This document shows, piece after piece, positions 44,176-53,888 of a DNA stretch of 64,000 nt. Below the pieces are notes generated by a model that saw only the letters and a list, made by a program, of their open reading frames with translations, searched no databases and was not told the origin of the DNA. The stretch spans positions 310,001 through 374,000 of the forward strand of contig CAXXWD010000001.1 of NCBI GenBank assembly GCA_963667595.2, read 5' to 3'. Origin of the DNA: JAHJQZ01 sp963667595. GTDB lineage: Bacteria; Pseudomonadota; Alphaproteobacteria; Rhizobiales; Devosiaceae. Every line of letters starts with the position of its first letter. The stretch's first letter is position 1. The position numbers were made by a program, and so were the translations under genes.

Positions 44176-44506
44176 AGCCGCAGGGGGGAGGAGAGCCGTC
44201 CACCGCATCAGGAGCGGACCGGCAGCTTTTGGACGATTTGGGGTCGGAAACAGAACGGCGACTCTCGGCGGCGCATTGGCATAAGCGGTCCATGGGCGCG
44301 CAAGTGATTGGGCAGTCCACGCAGGCAGCCCGCTCTCGCGACATCCGTTTGCGAGAGGTGATGCCGGGATTCGATTGAGCGATGCCGCTCGGCTTATCCG
44401 CCGCGCTAATGCCCGCGATTCCGCTTCTCATTTGCACCTGTCACATCGCTCCTCAGATTCGGATCGGTAAGTCTTCAATTGTGATCATATATCATTAAGG
44501 TTACGA

Positions 44507-44528
44507 TCGTTCAGTATTGATTGAACGA
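44507..44528. promoter_or_regulatory. Inverted repeat upstream of the GbsR/MarR gene
   Basis: TCGTTCA and TGAACGA form perfect 7-bp arms around 8 bp, 38 bp before the chosen start. It is a likely self-regulatory operator. Confidence 0.5.
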
Positions 44529-44566
44529 ACTGAATGTGCCATATGCCGACCAAACGCGAGAGGCAT

Positions 44567-45034
44567 ATGGTCGACACACTCAACAAGACGGACGCCGTCG
44601 AGGAATTCATCGAACGTATAGGTGTTCTGACCCAGGCAGATGGCGCACCGCGCATTGCCGGGCGCCTGTTCGGGTTGGTCATTGTCGAGAACCGGCCAAT
44701 GTCGCTTCGGGAAATGGCGGAACGCCTGCAGGTTTCGAAGGCCTCAATCAGCACCAATGCACGGCAGCTTGCGCGGGCGGGTTTCTTGCGCCTGACCACG
44801 CGCCCCGGCAGCCGCGAAGACCTCTACGAGCTTCCGCGCGATCCCTATCGGAAACTCGTACGCTCCATGACGAAAAAGCTGACGGAAAAGGCGGCCGTCA
44901 TCGCCGAGATCGAGGAGCTTTTCACCGACGAGCAGGTGGATATCCGCGAGCGGATACACCACCTCGCGGAGTTTTACCGCTCCGCCGCGGAGGTGCTCGA
45001 CGAATGGTACGACAAATTGCCGCCGGCACCGTAA
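44567..45034 (+). CDS. GbsR/MarR-type regulator of the downstream RND pump
   Basis: The 155-aa protein is started at MVDTLNKTD, near AGAGG; ATGs at 44534 and 44543 would add 11 or 8 residues. The winged helix reads MSLREMAERLQVSKASISTNARQL, then AGFLRLTTRPGSREDLYEL (wing). A C-terminal helical part (ERIHHLAEFYRSAAEVLDEW) should dimerise. It lies 78 bp before the pump genes on the same strand. Confidence 0.85.
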   Translation: MVDTLNKTDAVEEFIERIGVLTQADGAPRIAGRLFGLVIVENRPMSLREMAERLQVSKASISTNARQLARAGFLRLTTRPGSREDLYELPRDPYRKLVRSMTKKLTEKAAVIAEIEELFTDEQVDIRERIHHLAEFYRSAAEVLDEWYDKLPPAP

Positions 45035-45112
45035 TGGCACAACTCCGCCGGCACACCGACATTAGGCGCCAAGAGATGCTCCCCCGACCACGTAAACAGG
45101 CGATCAAGACAA

Positions 45113-46354
45113 ATGGACAAGCCGATCAAGGCCCCCGTGACCGATAACGCCGCCGCCAAGCCCGAATGGGCCATGAGCAAGCGTGAAAAGCTGAACGCGG
45201 AACGCGTCGCCCAGGGCCTCAAGCCAAAGCGCCGTCGCTGGCCGTGGATCGTGCTCGCGCTCCTCGTCCTGGGTGGCGGCGGCGCCTATTTCTTCACGAC
45301 CACCCAGGCGCCGCCACCTCCAGCGGCAGAGGTGGCCGAAGTGGCGGACGCCAAACCGGTCATGCAGGTCAACGAACTCGAATACAGTGTGCTCGAACCG
45401 CGCCGGCTCGAATGGCTGGTCAAGGTATCCGGCACGCTCAATCCGAGCGTTCGGGCCGACCTGTCCTCCCAGGCCGGCGGCAAGGTCGAGGCGGTCAATG
45501 CCCGGCCGGGGGACGCCGTGTCCGAGGGCGACATTCTCGTCCAGGTCGACACCGAGAACCTGTCGCTGCAACTGCGCCAAGTGCGCTCCACCGCCGAGGC
45601 GACGCGCACCAACCTGGCCCAGTCCGAAAGCCAGCTCAAACGCACTGAAGAACTCTCTCGCCGCGGCATCGTCTCGCCATCTTCGATCGAACAGGCGCGC
45701 GCCAACGTCGACGCGCTGAAGGCAAATCTCGCGGCGCTAGAAAGCCAGGTGGCCTCCTCCGAGATCTCTCTTACCAATGCCACCGTGCGCGCACCCTTCG
45801 ATGGCATCGTCGCCTCGCGCTCGGTCGAGCCCGGCCAGATCATCGGCGCCGGTTCGCCGCTCATGACCATCGTCGACCTAGACGTCATGGAAATGGTCGG
45901 CAACGCGGCCATCGGCACAGGACCGGTCATCGCGCCCGGCCAGAAGGTCACGATCATCGTCGACGGACTGGCCGAACGCAGCTTCACTGGCGAGGTCGTG
46001 CGCATCAATCCCGTCGCAACGGCGGGCACGCGCACCATCCCCATCTACATAAGGACCGACAACACGGAAGGATTGCTGCGCGGTGGCATGTTCGCCACCG
46101 GCGAGATCGTCGTCGACGCACGTGACGATGCGCTGGCCATGCCGGTCGAGGCCATCCGCGAGGACGCCGAGGGCGACTATGTGCTCAAGATCGAGGATGG
46201 CAAGTTGGTGCGCGCCGGCGTCGAAAAGGGAACGACCTGGAACGCCGGGCGTCTGGTGGACATCGTTTCAGGCCTTGAGCCCGGCGACACGGTGGTGACC
46301 GCGCCGCTTCCTGAACTGGAGCCCGGCGACAGCGTCGAGCTGGTCGGAGAATAG
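45113..46354 (+). CDS. RND efflux periplasmic adaptor, second system
   Basis: The 413-aa protein has an unusually long cytoplasmic N-terminus (about 42 residues), an anchor helix (WPWIVLALLVLGGGGAYFF), a Pro-rich stretch, and the adaptor core: lipoyl halves (GGKVEAVNARPGDAVSEGD and RAPFDGIVASRSVEPGQII), coiled coil, beta-barrel and a membrane-proximal domain ending GLEPGDTVVTAPLPELEPGD. It precedes the permease by 3 bp. Confidence 0.9.
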   Translation: MDKPIKAPVTDNAAAKPEWAMSKREKLNAERVAQGLKPKRRRWPWIVLALLVLGGGGAYFFTTTQAPPPPAAEVAEVADAKPVMQVNELEYSVLEPRRLEWLVKVSGTLNPSVRADLSSQAGGKVEAVNARPGDAVSEGDILVQVDTENLSLQLRQVRSTAEATRTNLAQSESQLKRTEELSRRGIVSPSSIEQARANVDALKANLAALESQVASSEISLTNATVRAPFDGIVASRSVEPGQIIGAGSPLMTIVDLDVMEMVGNAAIGTGPVIAPGQKVTIIVDGLAERSFTGEVVRINPVATAGTRTIPIYIRTDNTEGLLRGGMFATGEIVVDARDDALAMPVEAIREDAEGDYVLKIEDGKLVRAGVEKGTTWNAGRLVDIVSGLEPGDTVVTAPLPELEPGDSVELVGE

Positions 46355-46357
46355 ACA

Positions 46358-49300
46358 ATGCTTCTCACGCGTATCAGCGTCAGTCATCCGGTCTTCGCGA
46401 CGATGATCATGCTCGCGCTCTTGGTCTTCGGTATTTATTCCTACCAGCGCTTGCCGATCGAATCGATTCCGAATATCGACATCCCCGTCGTCGCGGTCGT
46501 TGTCGGCTATCCCGGCGCTTCGCCGGAAGCTGTCGAATCCGACATCATCGAGCCGGTCGAAGATGCGGTGAACACTATCAACGGCATCGATACCATCCAG
46601 TCGATCGCACAGTCGGGCCGGGCAATGATCATCCTGATGTTCGACATGGATGTTCCCTCGACGACGGCGGTTCAGGACGTGCGCGACCGCATGGCGACGC
46701 TGGCCGGTTCTTTCCCGGACAACGCCGCAGACGCGCAGATCCTCAGGTTCGACCCCAATCAGATGCCGATCCTGTCCATGGCCATCAGTTCGGACACCAT
46801 GTCCGCCCGCGACCTCACGGCGCTGACCGAAGACGTCATCGTCCCGCGCCTGTCCGCGATCTCGGGTGTCGGCAGCGCCACCGTCGTTGGCGGCATCGAC
46901 CGGCAGATCCATATCCGCATCGATCCGGACCGTCTGACGGCCTTCAACATCGGTGTCGGTGCGGTCGCCTCGGCGATCACCAACGAGAACGTCAACATCC
47001 CGACCGGTTCCATCGAGGACGGCCTGCTCGAGCAGTCGATCCAGGTCGAAGGCCGGCTCGGCAGGGTCGAGGAGTTCCGCGACATCATCGTCGGCCGGCT
47101 CGGCGGCCAGCCGGTGCGGCTCGGCGATGTCGCCACCATCGAGGCGGGCGAAAGCGACGTGAAATCGATCGCGCTACTCAATGGCGAGCGCGCCCTGGCC
47201 GTCAATGTGGTCAAGGCCCAAGGCGCCAATACCGTCGGCGTGGTTCACGATATCCGCAAGGCGATCAGCAAACTCGAGAGCAGCGAACTGCCGGAAGGCG
47301 TTCATATCAAGGTCGTGCGCGACAATGCGGTTGAGGTCGAACAATCGTTCCACGCCGTGCAGAACATGCTTGTCGAAGGCGCTCTGCTGGCCGTGTTCAT
47401 CGTCTTCATCTTCCTCAATTCCTGGCGCTCGACCGTCATCACCGGTCTGACGCTGCCGATCTCGATCATCGGCGCCATGATCGCGCTCTATTTCTTTGGC
47501 TTCACCCTAAACATGATGACGCTGATGGCGCTGTCGCTGGCCGTCGGGCTTCTGATCGACGATGCCATCGTCGTGCGCGAAAACATCATGCGGCACCTGC
47601 ATATGGGCAAGAACCACCGTCAGGCGGCGCTCGACGGCACCAACGAGATCGGTCTCGCCGTTTTGGCAACCACCTTGTCCATCGTCGCAGTCTTCCTGCC
47701 CGTCGCCTTCATGGACGGCATTCTAGGGCGCTTTTTCCTGCAATTCGGCGTCACGGTGTCGGTTGCCGTGCTCATCTCCTTGTTCGTGGCCTTCACGCTA
47801 GATCCCATGCTGTCGAGCGTATGGTACGACCCTGACGCCGATCCCGACAGGAAGCACGGACCGATCGGCTGGACGGTGCAGCGCTTCGACATTTTCTTCG
47901 ACCACGTGCGTTCGGGCTACAAGCACGTCCTGCGCTGGGCGCTCAAGCATCGCAAGACCACGCTGATGATCGCGCTTGCCGCCTTTGTCGGGTCGTTCCT
48001 GCTCGTGCCGATGGTCGGCGCCGAGTTCGCGCCGGCTGTGGACAATTCCGAGCTTCAGGTCGACGTCGAAACGCCGCTCGGCTCGAGCCTCGATTACACC
48101 GCCGCCAAGCTGCAGCAGGTCGATATCGTGCTCAAGCGCTTCCCCGAAGTGGAGAGCACCTACGCCACCATTGCCTCGTCCTACTCCACCAGCGGCAGCA
48201 ATGAGGCGACGCTTGTCGCCACGCTCGTGCCGCCCGAGGAACGCGACCGCGCGCCACTCGAAATGACCAGCGCCGTTCGTGACGCCCTGGCCCAGATTCC
48301 CGGCATCAAGATCAATGTCGGCGCCGCCGGCGGCTTCGGCGGGGTCAGTTCGCCGATCCAGGTCAAACTTTACGGCGACAATTTTGCCACGCTCGACCGG
48401 TTGGCGAACCAGCTGATGTCGAAGATGAGAAAGATCAACGGCGTCGTCGACATCGAGTCGAGCTATGACGCCGCCCAGCCGGTGCTCGGCGTCCGCGTCA
48501 ACCGCGAGGCCGCCAGCGATCTCGGCGTAAGCCTCGCCCAAATTGGCGCGGCGCTCAGTCCCATGCTCGGCGGCAAGGAGGTGACGGACTGGACCGCGCC
48601 CGACGGCAAGAACTACACGGTCATCGTTCGTCTGCCCGAATCCGCCCGCAACGACATCGAGGCGCTGAAAGCTCTACCGATCGCCCAGAGCGGCGCCACC
48701 GGCAGCGCTTCGCTGGTGCGACTCGACCAGGTCGCCGAGATCGTTCATTCCGAGACCCCGGCGCAGATCAACCGTCTCGACCTGTCGCGTCAGGTCACGG
48801 TTACGGCCAATCTCGACGGCGTCGAGCTTGGTTCTGTCACCACGCCGCTTCAGGGTGCGATCGATAGTCTCAATCTGCCGGCCGGCTATCGCGTGAGCAT
48901 GGGCGGCGATGCCGAAGATCTGGCGGACGCCGCCTCATCGGCGGGCTCGGCACTGCTTTTGGCTGTGATCTTCATCTATCTGGTGCTGGCCAGCCAGTTC
49001 GGCAGCTTCCTGCAGCCGGTGGCGATCATGTTCGCCCTGCCGCTGGCGTTGATCGGCGTCTTGTTGGGGCTGATGGTCGGCCATAGCACGCTCAACATCT
49101 ACTCGATGATCGGGTTCATCATGCTGATGGGCCTAGTGGTGAAGAACGCCATCCTTCTGGTGGACAACGCCAACCAGCACGTGGCCGCGGGCGACGACCT
49201 GTTCGATGCGCTGGTAACGGCGGGTGGAACCCGTTTCCGCCCGATCATCATGACAACCCTGGCCATGATCTGCGGCATGTTGCCGTTGGCGCTTCGCCTG

Positions 49301-49483
49301 CATGAAGGCAGCGGCGAGAATGCCCCCATGGCCCATGCGGTGATCGGCGGACTTCTGAGTTCGACGGTTTTGACCCTGGTGGTCGTGCCTGTGGCGCTGA
49401 CCTACATCGAATCGTTCGGACGTTTCGTCCGCCGCTTCCTGCCCAAGGCACCCGATCACACCGGCCACCAGCCGGCCGATTAG
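46358..49483 (+). CDS. RND efflux permease, second system
   Basis: The 1041-aa pump starts MLLTRISVSHPVFATMIM and has GLLIDDAIVVRENIMRHL with the proton-relay Asp pair in helix four, and GLVVKNAILLVDNANQHV in the C-terminal half. It resembles the HAE1 (multidrug) subgroup more than heavy-metal pumps, lacking their Met-rich cleft as far as can be read. Ribosome site GGAG is before ATG. No outer-membrane channel gene follows. Confidence 0.92.
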   Translation: MLLTRISVSHPVFATMIMLALLVFGIYSYQRLPIESIPNIDIPVVAVVVGYPGASPEAVESDIIEPVEDAVNTINGIDTIQSIAQSGRAMIILMFDMDVPSTTAVQDVRDRMATLAGSFPDNAADAQILRFDPNQMPILSMAISSDTMSARDLTALTEDVIVPRLSAISGVGSATVVGGIDRQIHIRIDPDRLTAFNIGVGAVASAITNENVNIPTGSIEDGLLEQSIQVEGRLGRVEEFRDIIVGRLGGQPVRLGDVATIEAGESDVKSIALLNGERALAVNVVKAQGANTVGVVHDIRKAISKLESSELPEGVHIKVVRDNAVEVEQSFHAVQNMLVEGALLAVFIVFIFLNSWRSTVITGLTLPISIIGAMIALYFFGFTLNMMTLMALSLAVGLLIDDAIVVRENIMRHLHMGKNHRQAALDGTNEIGLAVLATTLSIVAVFLPVAFMDGILGRFFLQFGVTVSVAVLISLFVAFTLDPMLSSVWYDPDADPDRKHGPIGWTVQRFDIFFDHVRSGYKHVLRWALKHRKTTLMIALAAFVGSFLLVPMVGAEFAPAVDNSELQVDVETPLGSSLDYTAAKLQQVDIVLKRFPEVESTYATIASSYSTSGSNEATLVATLVPPEERDRAPLEMTSAVRDALAQIPGIKINVGAAGGFGGVSSPIQVKLYGDNFATLDRLANQLMSKMRKINGVVDIESSYDAAQPVLGVRVNREAASDLGVSLAQIGAALSPMLGGKEVTDWTAPDGKNYTVIVRLPESARNDIEALKALPIAQSGATGSASLVRLDQVAEIVHSETPAQINRLDLSRQVTVTANLDGVELGSVTTPLQGAIDSLNLPAGYRVSMGGDAEDLADAASSAGSALLLAVIFIYLVLASQFGSFLQPVAIMFALPLALIGVLLGLMVGHSTLNIYSMIGFIMLMGLVVKNAILLVDNANQHVAAGDDLFDALVTAGGTRFRPIIMTTLAMICGMLPLALRLHEGSGENAPMAHAVIGGLLSSTVLTLVVVPVALTYIESFGRFVRRFLPKAPDHTGHQPAD

Positions 49484-49612
49484 GGCGGAGAGCATTGTCA
49501 GCTTCTGGAAATTCTCAGAGCTCTCTCGAACGACCCAAATGGGGCGCGTTGTTGCCGCTTGAGAGGTCTCCGGTTGCCGGTTCTACCGACTCCCAAAACG
49601 ACGGCGCTGTTA

Positions 49613-50304
49613 TTATCCCCTTCCGAGTTCGCAGGCGGCCATGATCGTCAGCTCCGGATAGGTAGCACTCTTTTCTGGTCGTCTGAATGCAAGCCATGCT
49701 GATATCTTGTCCGCCGAAAACCCTTCTTCAAGAGCTTTTGCGACCACCGCGAAATCCACCTCGGATTGCGACGCCGCATGTACTGGCCTGCGCCCTTCAG
49801 TCAACTCTCGTTTGATGCGTTCCCTCTGCATCGCTTGGATCTCATCGAGGCGGGCCAGGATTGCCCGATTGACATTGGTCGACGGTACCGCCGCGGCGCC
49901 CGCCGCCGCCCCGGCTGTGTCCATTGCCGAAAGCCGGTTCAGCAGTGCGAGGCCGCTGCTGGCTGTGCGTCCGGGGGCGGAAAGTCGAATGCTCACGAAC
50001 GGAAACTGCCCGCTTTCCAGTTGGTGCTTCGGCTTTCGATTGGTGAAGCCGGGCACCCGGCCGGGTTGTCGCGGCGACACTGCCCGCTGGTCGGCGTAAT
50101 AGACCTGAGACAGATGGCGCGCCGCCATCCCCATGACGGAATAAGGGACCGAACCGACATCGGCAAGCTGGATCCATGCCTGGAAATTTCGCCGACTGGT
50201 TTCGATAATCAGACAAGGTTCCAGCCCATCTTCTTCAAGGTGATGAACGGCCTCATCGGTGAGGTCGTCGATCATTATGAGCCCGGGGTGAGATGCCTTC
50301 GAAC
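49613..50304 (-). pseudogene. RepB-family DNA primase, C-terminal part, cut by IS66
   Basis: The frame continues from the IS66 junction: KASHPGLIMIDDLTDEAVHHL, ETSRRNFQAWIQL, PGRVPGFTNRKPKH, then a variable region and SQSEVDFAVVAKALEEG. These are motifs of plasmid/ICE RepB-like primases. When the IS66 element and one target copy are removed it fuses in frame with the fragment at 52796-53025, reading GPSSKASHPGLIM. Confidence 0.8.
50297..50304. repeat. 8-bp target duplication, left copy
   Basis: CTTCGAAC, repeated exactly at 52796-52803. Eight bp is the usual IS66 duplication length. Confidence 0.9.
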
Positions 50305-50390
50305 GTAAGCGGCAAGCCGACCCCGTCTTTCGCAAGGTGATTGCAGCGGCTACGCACCTATGACGTGTTTTGTCGAGGGTGTGACGTTCC

Positions 50391-50768
50391 ATGTCTGCGC
50401 ATATGCCTGGTGATAGAAACTTTCATGTGATCGAGGTTCAGGCGGATCGGCTGGACGCGAGTCCGGCGGCACCGCGACGCCGATGGTCAGCGGAGGCGAA
50501 GGCACGGCTGGTGGCCGAGGCGATGGCGCCGGATGCGAACGTGTCGGCGATTGCGCGGCGGAACGGGATAGCTCCGGCGCAGCTTTTTTGCTGGAAGCGA
50601 CAGGCACTTGCACGTCTGAACGTGCCGCAGTCAGAATCCTCGCCGCCTGCGCTCGCGTCGACACTGTGTCGGATCGAGATCATCGTGGACGGCATCCTGA
50701 TCCGCACTGGCGCCGATATCGGCGAAGAGGCGTTGAAGCGGGTGATCCGGGCGGTGCGGTCGGCATGA
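50391..50768 (+). CDS. tnpA: IS66 accessory protein TnpA
   Basis: The 125-aa protein has RRRWSAEAKARLVAEAM and a helix-turn-helix NVSAIARRNGIAPAQLFCWKRQ, standard for IS66 TnpA. It overlaps tnpB by 4 bp. Confidence 0.9.
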   Translation: MSAHMPGDRNFHVIEVQADRLDASPAAPRRRWSAEAKARLVAEAMAPDANVSAIARRNGIAPAQLFCWKRQALARLNVPQSESSPPALASTLCRIEIIVDGILIRTGADIGEEALKRVIRAVRSA

Positions 50769-51127
50769 TCCCGTCGGGGGTGAAGGTGTTCGTTGCCAGT
50801 CACCCGGTCGACTTCAGGAAAGGTCCGGACGGGTTGATGGCGCTGGTTCGGGACGCCGGGGCGGACCCGTTCAGCGGCGCGCTCTATGTGTTCCGGGCCA
50901 AGCGTGCGGATCGGGTCAAGATCGTGTGGTGGGACGGCACCGGACTTTGCCTTTATGCCAAGCGGCTCGAGAAGGCGGCGTTCTGCTGGCCCAGGATCGG
51001 ACATACGAGGGTCAGGATCAACCACGCGCAACTGCTGGCGCTGGTCGACGGCATGGACTGGAAACGGGTTCGGGCGACATCGGAGAGCCGGCCGCAATCT
51101 GTTGGGCAAAGGTCTGTGGCGGACTGA
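50765..51127 (+). CDS. tnpB: IS66 accessory protein TnpB
   Basis: The 120-aa protein is started at the ATGA overlap with tnpA. Motifs VASHPVDFRKGPDGLMALV, GALYVFRAKRADRVKIVWWD and GLCLYAKRLEKAAF are diagnostic of IS66 Orf2. Confidence 0.93.
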   Translation: MIPSGVKVFVASHPVDFRKGPDGLMALVRDAGADPFSGALYVFRAKRADRVKIVWWDGTGLCLYAKRLEKAAFCWPRIGHTRVRINHAQLLALVDGMDWKRVRATSESRPQSVGQRSVAD

Positions 51128-51180
51128 CTCAGCAGGCAGGAAACTGAGGAAATCCGGGCCGTTTTGTGCTCTGATCGGGC

Positions 51181-52773
51181 ATGGACATCAACGCCTCCGA
51201 TCTTCCAGACGATATCGACGCGCTCAAGGCGATGCTCGTTGCCATGCAGGAACAATCGGCGGCGGCCGAGGCGCAAATCGCCCATCTCGAGGCGACCAAT
51301 GCGACGGCCAATGAGCGCATTGCACGGCTGACGTCCATCATCAAGATGTTCGAGCGGGCCCGCTACGGCACACGCTCGGAAAAGCTCCGGATCGATCCGC
51401 TCGACGATGATCAATACGCCTTCGTGTTCGACGAGATCGAGACGGGGCTAGCAGATATCCAGAGCGGTCTCATAAAGGCCCGTGGACCTTCAGAACCCAA
51501 ACGGGCGCCGCGGCCGCGAAAAGGCTTTGCCGCCCATCTCGAACGGGTCGAAATCGTCATCGAACCCGAGGTGCCGGCCGGCTGCAAGGATGAGGACAAG
51601 ATCCTGATCGGCGAGGACGTCTCGGAACGGCTCGATGTGACGCCGGCGACGTTCCGGGTCATCGTCACCCGCCGGCCGAAGTACGCTTACCGCATGGCAG
51701 ACGGCGAGGACCACATCGTCCAGGCGCCGGCGCCCAACCACATCGTAGAAAGTGGCATCCCGACCGAGGCGCTTCTCGCACATGTAGCGGTCAGCAAATA
51801 CGCCGACGGTCTGCCTCTCTACCGGCAGGAAGCCATCTATGCCCGTGACGGGGTTGAGATCGACCGCTCCTTGATGGCGCAGTGGATGGGCAAGGTCGGG
51901 TTCGACCTCGCGCCGCTGGCCGATCATGTCCTTGAAAAGATCAAGCAGGGCGAGCGGATCTTTGCCGACGAGACCCGCCTGCCGACACTGGCGCCGGGCA
52001 CGGGCAAGGTCAAAACCGCCTGGTTGTGGGCCTATGCAAGGGACGACAGACCCTTTGGCGGATCGGATCCGCCCATGGTTGCCTATCGCTTCGAGGACAG
52101 CCGGGCCGGCGCGTGCGTTGTCCGTCATCTCGAGGACTACCGCGGTATCCTGCAGGTTGACGGCTATGGCGCCTACAACAAACTGGCCAAATCCGACCGG
52201 CAGAACGACGGCATCACCCTGGCCGGGTGCTGGGCCCACGCGCGGCGCAAGTTCTATGAACTGCATGTCAACGGCACCTCGGTTTTGGCCACACGCATCG
52301 TCGAGATGATGGCACCGCTCTGGGCCTGCGAAGACCTCATCCGCGGGCAATCCGCCGAAATACGCGCAGAACGTCGTCGAAGCCAATCCGCGCCGATCGT
52401 CGCCGGAATCTTCGATCTCATGGAAAAAGAACTGCCCCGCCTGTCCGGCAAATCCAAACTGGCCGAGGCCATCCGCTACACGAACTCCCGCCGGAAAGTC
52501 CTCGAGCGCTTCCTTGATGACGGGCGCATCGAGATCGACTCCAACATTGTCGAGCGTGCGATCAGGCCCCAGGCCATTACAAGAAAGAATGCGCTGTTCG
52601 CCGGCAGTGACGGCGGCGGTCGCACCTGGGCGACAATCGCCACGCTCCTGACCACTGCCAAGATGAACGGCGTCGATCCCAACGCATGGCTCACCCAGAC
52701 CCTTGAGCGCATCGCCAACGGCTGGCCCAACAGCCAGATCGACGACCTCATGCCCTGGAATTACAAACCCTGA
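51181..52773 (+). CDS. tnpC: IS66 transposase TnpC
   Basis: The 530-aa transposase has an N-terminal coiled coil (EEQSAAAEAQIAHLEATNA-like), a zinc-finger-like segment and a DDE domain: FADETRLPTLAPG (first Asp), LQVDGYGAYNKLA with CWAHARRKFYEL (second Asp), and NIVERAIRPQAITRKNALFAG (Glu). Full length and without stops. Confidence 0.95.
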   Translation: MDINASDLPDDIDALKAMLVAMQEQSAAAEAQIAHLEATNATANERIARLTSIIKMFERARYGTRSEKLRIDPLDDDQYAFVFDEIETGLADIQSGLIKARGPSEPKRAPRPRKGFAAHLERVEIVIEPEVPAGCKDEDKILIGEDVSERLDVTPATFRVIVTRRPKYAYRMADGEDHIVQAPAPNHIVESGIPTEALLAHVAVSKYADGLPLYRQEAIYARDGVEIDRSLMAQWMGKVGFDLAPLADHVLEKIKQGERIFADETRLPTLAPGTGKVKTAWLWAYARDDRPFGGSDPPMVAYRFEDSRAGACVVRHLEDYRGILQVDGYGAYNKLAKSDRQNDGITLAGCWAHARRKFYELHVNGTSVLATRIVEMMAPLWACEDLIRGQSAEIRAERRRSQSAPIVAGIFDLMEKELPRLSGKSKLAEAIRYTNSRRKVLERFLDDGRIEIDSNIVERAIRPQAITRKNALFAGSDGGGRTWATIATLLTTAKMNGVDPNAWLTQTLERIANGWPNSQIDDLMPWNYKP

Positions 52774-52795
52774 ACGGTGCCGGCTTCGCGCTTAC

Positions 52796-52803
52796 CTTCG
52801 AAC
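52796..52803. repeat. 8-bp target duplication, right copy
   Basis: CTTCGAAC, matching 50297-50304. Confidence 0.9.
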
Positions 52804-53025
52804 TGGGCCCAAGACGCATGTAGACATTGCCGCCACGTGCGTTGGCTGCGGCAGAGTGCGGCAACAACGCCAGGATTTCTTCGGCACCGAGATCGCGATT
52901 GGTCCATTGACCGTGGCCACGGTGCTCTCCGGGCTTGGGCGGAAATACGAAGCCGATATCAAGGGGAACGCCAAGCGCCCGGACGGCGGTTCTGACCGCC
53001 CGTTGTGTTGCAGGATGCACCCCTA
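52796..53025 (-). pseudogene. RepB-family DNA primase, N-terminal part, cut by IS66 and IS5
   Basis: The frame reads VHPATQRAVRTAVRALGVPLDIGF, given here as AVRTAVRALGVPLDIGF, then WTNRDLGAEEILALLPH and NARGGNVYMRLGPSSK, ending at IS66. The 5' end stops at the IS5 copy, with cutC just beyond, so the first residues are lost. Partner fragment at 49613-50304. Confidence 0.78.
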
Positions 53026-53870
53026 GGTTGTGTGGACTCTTGGGATTCCCAAAGGGCCTCAAATCAGATTCAAGACTGTCTTTTGGAAGCAGTCATGGGC
53101 GTTCTGGACCGTTTGATCCTTCGGGATGATCAGTGGGAGCGGATATCGGCTCACATTATTGGCGACGAACGCACGCGCGGCTCATCGGGGCGCGACAATC
53201 GCCTGTTCGTGGAAGCGGTGTTGTGGATCGTGCGCACGGGTTCGCCCTGGCGCGATCTGCCTGAGATATTCGGGGAGTGGAACAGCGTGTTCCGCCGGTT
53301 CAGCCGCTGGAGCCAAAAGGGCGTGTGGTGGCGTATCTTCGCGGCGATGTCGGACGATTCCGATTTCGAGTACCTGATTGTCGATTCGACCATCATTCGC
53401 GCCCACAGCTAGGCTGCCGGCGCAAAAAAAGGGACTGAAGATCAGGCCATTGGCCGTTCCCGGGGCGGTCTGGGCACCAAAATCCACATGGCGGTGCGCG
53501 GGCTTGGCTGTCCGGTTCGGTTCCACCTCACCGCAGGCTAGAAGGGCGATGCGCCACTAGCCGAGGCGTTGATCGAGAACCTGCCCGCCGACGTCGTCAT
53601 GGCCGATACCGCCTATGACAGCGATTGCCTTCGTAACGCCATCGCCGACAAGGGTGCCGTGGCGGTGATCCCCAACAATCCGTCCCGTGCTCTCAAGTAT
53701 CCAATGGACAAGCACCTATACGCACAGCGTCACTTGATCGAATGCTGCTTCTCAAAGCTCAAGCAGTTCCGCAGGGTCGCAACCCGCTTCGAGAAAACCG
53801 CCGGAAACTACAATGCCGTCGTCACCATCGCCGCTATCGTCCTCTGGATCAAATAACTGTCCTCACAACC
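53026..53870 (+). mobile_element. IS5-family element (IS427-like group), inactive
   Basis: About 845 bp with inverted ends GGTTGTGTGGAC on the left and GTCCTCACAACC on the right (one mismatch), flanked by TA (CTA before, TAG after), the usual target type. It contains one transposase frame with two amber codons. It lies between the primase fragment and cutC, 18 bp from the cutC stop. Confidence 0.85.
53095..53856 (+). pseudogene. IS5-family transposase with two in-frame amber codons
   Basis: One continuous frame of 253 codons from MGVLDRLILRDDQWERI to AAIVLWIK. TAG codons at 53410 and 53539 replace what family members have as Gln (AHS-TAG-AAGAKKG and LTAG-TAG-KGDAP). DDE residues persist: LIVDSTIIRAHS, VMADTAYDSD, HLIECCFSKLKQ. 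No frameshift. Without suppression only a 105-aa N-terminal piece is made. Confidence 0.85.
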
Positions 53871-53888
53871 TAGAGAGAGAAACAAGCC

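Larger units (their letters stand above)
50305..52795 (+). mobile_element. Intact IS66-family insertion sequence
   Basis: The 2491-bp element has terminal inverted repeats starting GTAAGCGGCAAGCCGACCCC on the left and GTAAGCGCGAAGCCGGCACC on the right, an 8-bp duplication outside, and three intact genes tnpA, tnpB and tnpC in order. The intact state and exact duplication point to a fairly recent insertion. Confidence 0.95.
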
